Assembly (NCBI GenBank): GCA_905234665.1
Contig: CAJOIV010000006.1
Span: forward strand, 98,762 to 162,761
Direction: 5' to 3'
Origin: an uncultured Bacteroidales bacterium
Lineage (GTDB): Bacteria; Bacteroidota; Bacteroidia; Bacteroidales; P3
DNA: 64,000 nucleotides
Shown: in pieces, positions 62,965-64,000 of the stretch
Position numbering within the stretch: the first letter of the stretch is position 1
Layout of the letters: every line of letters starts with the position of its first letter
The notes under the pieces: generated by a model
Database searches by the model: none
Told to the model about the DNA's origin: nothing
Seen by the model: the letters and a program-made list of their open reading frames with translations, nothing else
Position numbers and translations under genes: made by a program

Positions 62965-63645
62965 ATGAAAAAGCTCATCACCTTAGTCCTTTTCGCCGCA
63001 ATGGCCTTCTTTGCTGCCGCGGCACCTGTCAAGAACATGCCGGCCGTGCGCGTCCAGCCCAACGGCGACACCCTCCGTTGCCTCGTCAGCGGCGACGAGT
63101 TCTTCCACCGTCTCCACGACGCCGACGGCTACACCATCGTCCAGAACATCGAGACGGGCTGGTATGTCTATGCCACCCTCTCCGACGAAGGGCTTCTTGC
63201 CCCCACCGCTTACCTCCCCGGCAAGGATAACCCCGCCAAGGTGGGTCTGCGCCCCGGCCTGAGACCCTGCGCCAAGGAGCTGCGCCGCCTGCGTGCCCTC
63301 TGGGACATCCCCGAGGAGTACCGCGACCCCGCCCCCAAGCGCCAGTCGTGGTCGGCCACACGCCTTCATCTTCGTGCGCTTCAGCGACGAGACCGTCCTC
63401 GGCACCGAGCCATTCAGCACCTACGACGCCATGTTCAACGACAGCACCTCAGGCGCCGTCTCGATGTACAGCTACTTCCGCCGTGCCAGCTACGGCACCC
63501 TCTCCCTCCCCACCTATTTCTATCCCGCCCCCTCGGGCAGCACGGTGCTCTCCTATCAGGATTCCCTGCCCCGCAGCTACTACCGCCCCTATTCCGCCAC
63601 CAATACCAATGGCTACAACGACGACGATGAGCGCCGCAGCCGCGA
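62965..63645 (+). pseudogene. M6-family metalloprotease, frameshifted and cut off at the foreign junction
   Basis: Signal peptide KLITLVLFAAMAFFAAAAP, then the usual propeptide start (VRVQPNGDTLRCLVSGDEFF, HDADGYTIVQNIETGWYVYA) in the first frame up to about 63350. The second frame continues AFIFVRFSDETVLGTEPFST, YDAMFNDSTSGAVSMYSYFR and SYQDSLPRSYYRPYSATNTN, which is the N-terminal part of secreted M6 proteases. The match ends at ERRSRE; the HExxH zinc site that should follow is absent because other sequence begins there. Many M6 proteases in this phylum are T9SS cargo, which would fit the locus. Confidence 0.85.
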
Positions 63646-63650
63646 ATTCG
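63640..63650. other. Probable chimeric junction
   Basis: Here a Bacteroidetes M6 protease frame passes straight into the C-terminal domain of a cation-diffusion-facilitator transporter. The sequence at the join contains GAATTCGGCCGC. Codon choice and downstream gene content change at the same point. Confidence 0.7.
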
Positions 63651-63799
63651 GCCGCTGGATCTATGTGGATATGGAAATCCGCGTGGACAAAACGCTTTCG
63701 CTCGAAAACGCCCATGCCATTGCCCACGAGGTACACGACTTACTGGAAGCGCGTTTCCCCGTGATCAAGCATGTGATGATTCATGTGAATCCGGACTGA
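63650..63799 (+). CDS. Cation diffusion facilitator (FieF-like) C-terminal fragment
   Basis: The last 49 codons of the open frame (GRWIYVDMEIRVDKTLSLEN, AHAIAHEVHDLLEARFP, HVMIHVNPD) are the cytoplasmic dimerisation domain of CDF metal exporters. The transmembrane part is missing because the left side is protease sequence. The fragment keeps its own stop codon, as if the contig had been joined inside the gene. Confidence 0.8.
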   Translation, partial: GRWIYVDMEIRVDKTLSLENAHAIAHEVHDLLEARFPVIKHVMIHVNPD

Positions 63800-63843
63800 G
63801 CACACACGGCCGCTCCGTTGCGCACAGAGCTTTTTTGCCGCAC

Positions 63844-64000
63844 TCAATAATGCCGCACCACTTCAAAGCGCTCCAATGTGCATCCCTGTTCGCTCGGGGA
63901 AAGCCCCGCCTTACGCTTCGCAATCGACAGCTGCTCTTCCACGGTATCGACCCCGTCCAGATTTGGTAAAAGCAGTCCGCGCTTCATGCCCTTGCTCACT
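63844..64000 (-). CDS. AMMECR1 / AmmeMemoRadiSam system protein A, C-terminal part
   Basis: The minus strand reads [32 protein letters not shown] and [11 protein letters not shown] then stop, the usual C-terminal block of AMMECR1-domain proteins. The gene runs off the window edge. It converges on the CDF fragment; both look unlike the Bacteroidetes DNA to the left. Confidence 0.78.
   Translation of the reverse strand, partial: VSKGMKRGLLLPNLDGVDTVEEQLSIAKRKAGLSPSEQGCTLERFEVVRHY

Noticed and set aside
63644..63655. Cloning-linker sequence (GAATTCGGCCGC) as proof of a vector join
   Set aside because: The bases are suggestive but also make good sense as codons of either gene, and no vector sequence follows. 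I kept only the chimeric-junction claim.
1..64000. tRNA or rRNA genes
   Set aside because: The intergenic gaps were read for cloverleaf-type T-loop sequence (GGTTCGAATCC-like) and conserved rRNA blocks; none was found.

Overview
The window comes from an uncultured member of the Bacteroidetes, most likely Bacteroidales, with GC-rich coding sequence. Evidence for this is the recurring Bacteroidetes -7 promoter motif TAnnTTTG upstream of many genes, cargo proteins and a plug protein of the type IX secretion system (T9SS), an Rpb6-like omega subunit beside bamD and coaBC, a methylmalonyl-CoA mutase small subunit, FISUMP-type lipoproteins, and ATPases of the kind abundant in gut Bacteroidetes. The last ~350 bases (from about 63,645) look foreign. 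They hold the C-terminal end of a cation-diffusion-facilitator transporter and the C-terminal end of an AMMECR1 protein, both with Firmicutes-like flavour, so the contig probably has a chimeric join there.

Layout. 1-7,025 (minus): DUF819 permease, uvrA (frameshifted), lytic transglycosylase, coaBC, omega subunit, bamD. 7,398-12,518 (plus): guaA, a LysM/receptor-like exported protein, lpxC (not fused to fabZ), lpxA, small lipoprotein. 12,522-18,522 (minus): a tightly coupled nucleotide-sugar/polysaccharide operon (rfbB, HAD phosphatase, CapD/PglF-type dehydratase, DegT aminotransferase, WecB-type epimerase), with ugd divergent. 19,950-24,701: three-module lipoprotein, htpG, then an AT-rich islet with an exported hypothetical protein and a PIN toxin/antitoxin pair. 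24,702-29,666 (minus): Opp-type permease, sufT, sufE, lptG-like, mutA. 30,051-37,743: AddA-like helicase/nuclease, tonB, ABC-F (frameshifted), AAA-ATPase/DUF1703 (frameshifted). 37,776-46,594: FISUMP lipoprotein, small antitoxin-like protein, flavoprotein, universal stress protein, ruvB, hutI, lolD-like ATPase, rlmB. 46,933-63,645: a T9SS-linked segment with a 4,037-residue secreted cargo protein, tilS, a second cargo protein, the T9SS plug protein and a broken M6 protease.

The most unusual property is a dense set of short repeats that fall into a few formats: words repeated every 7 nt (AGGAATT, TTGAAAG, TTCTTAC), every 9 nt (ACTAGT, TCCGGA) or every 11 nt (TTCTTCG, GTTATAC, GGGGTACAGA types), plus a compound two-hairpin element with core CCCCTAACTTAGGGG. 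Several copies sit in frame inside conserved genes (DUF819, coaBC, the helicase, ABC-F, hutI, tilS) and are translated; others fill operon gaps or supply start- and stop-codon neighbourhoods. Four genes carry frameshifts that look like small deletions. No RNA genes, CRISPR arrays, insertion sequences or prophage were seen.
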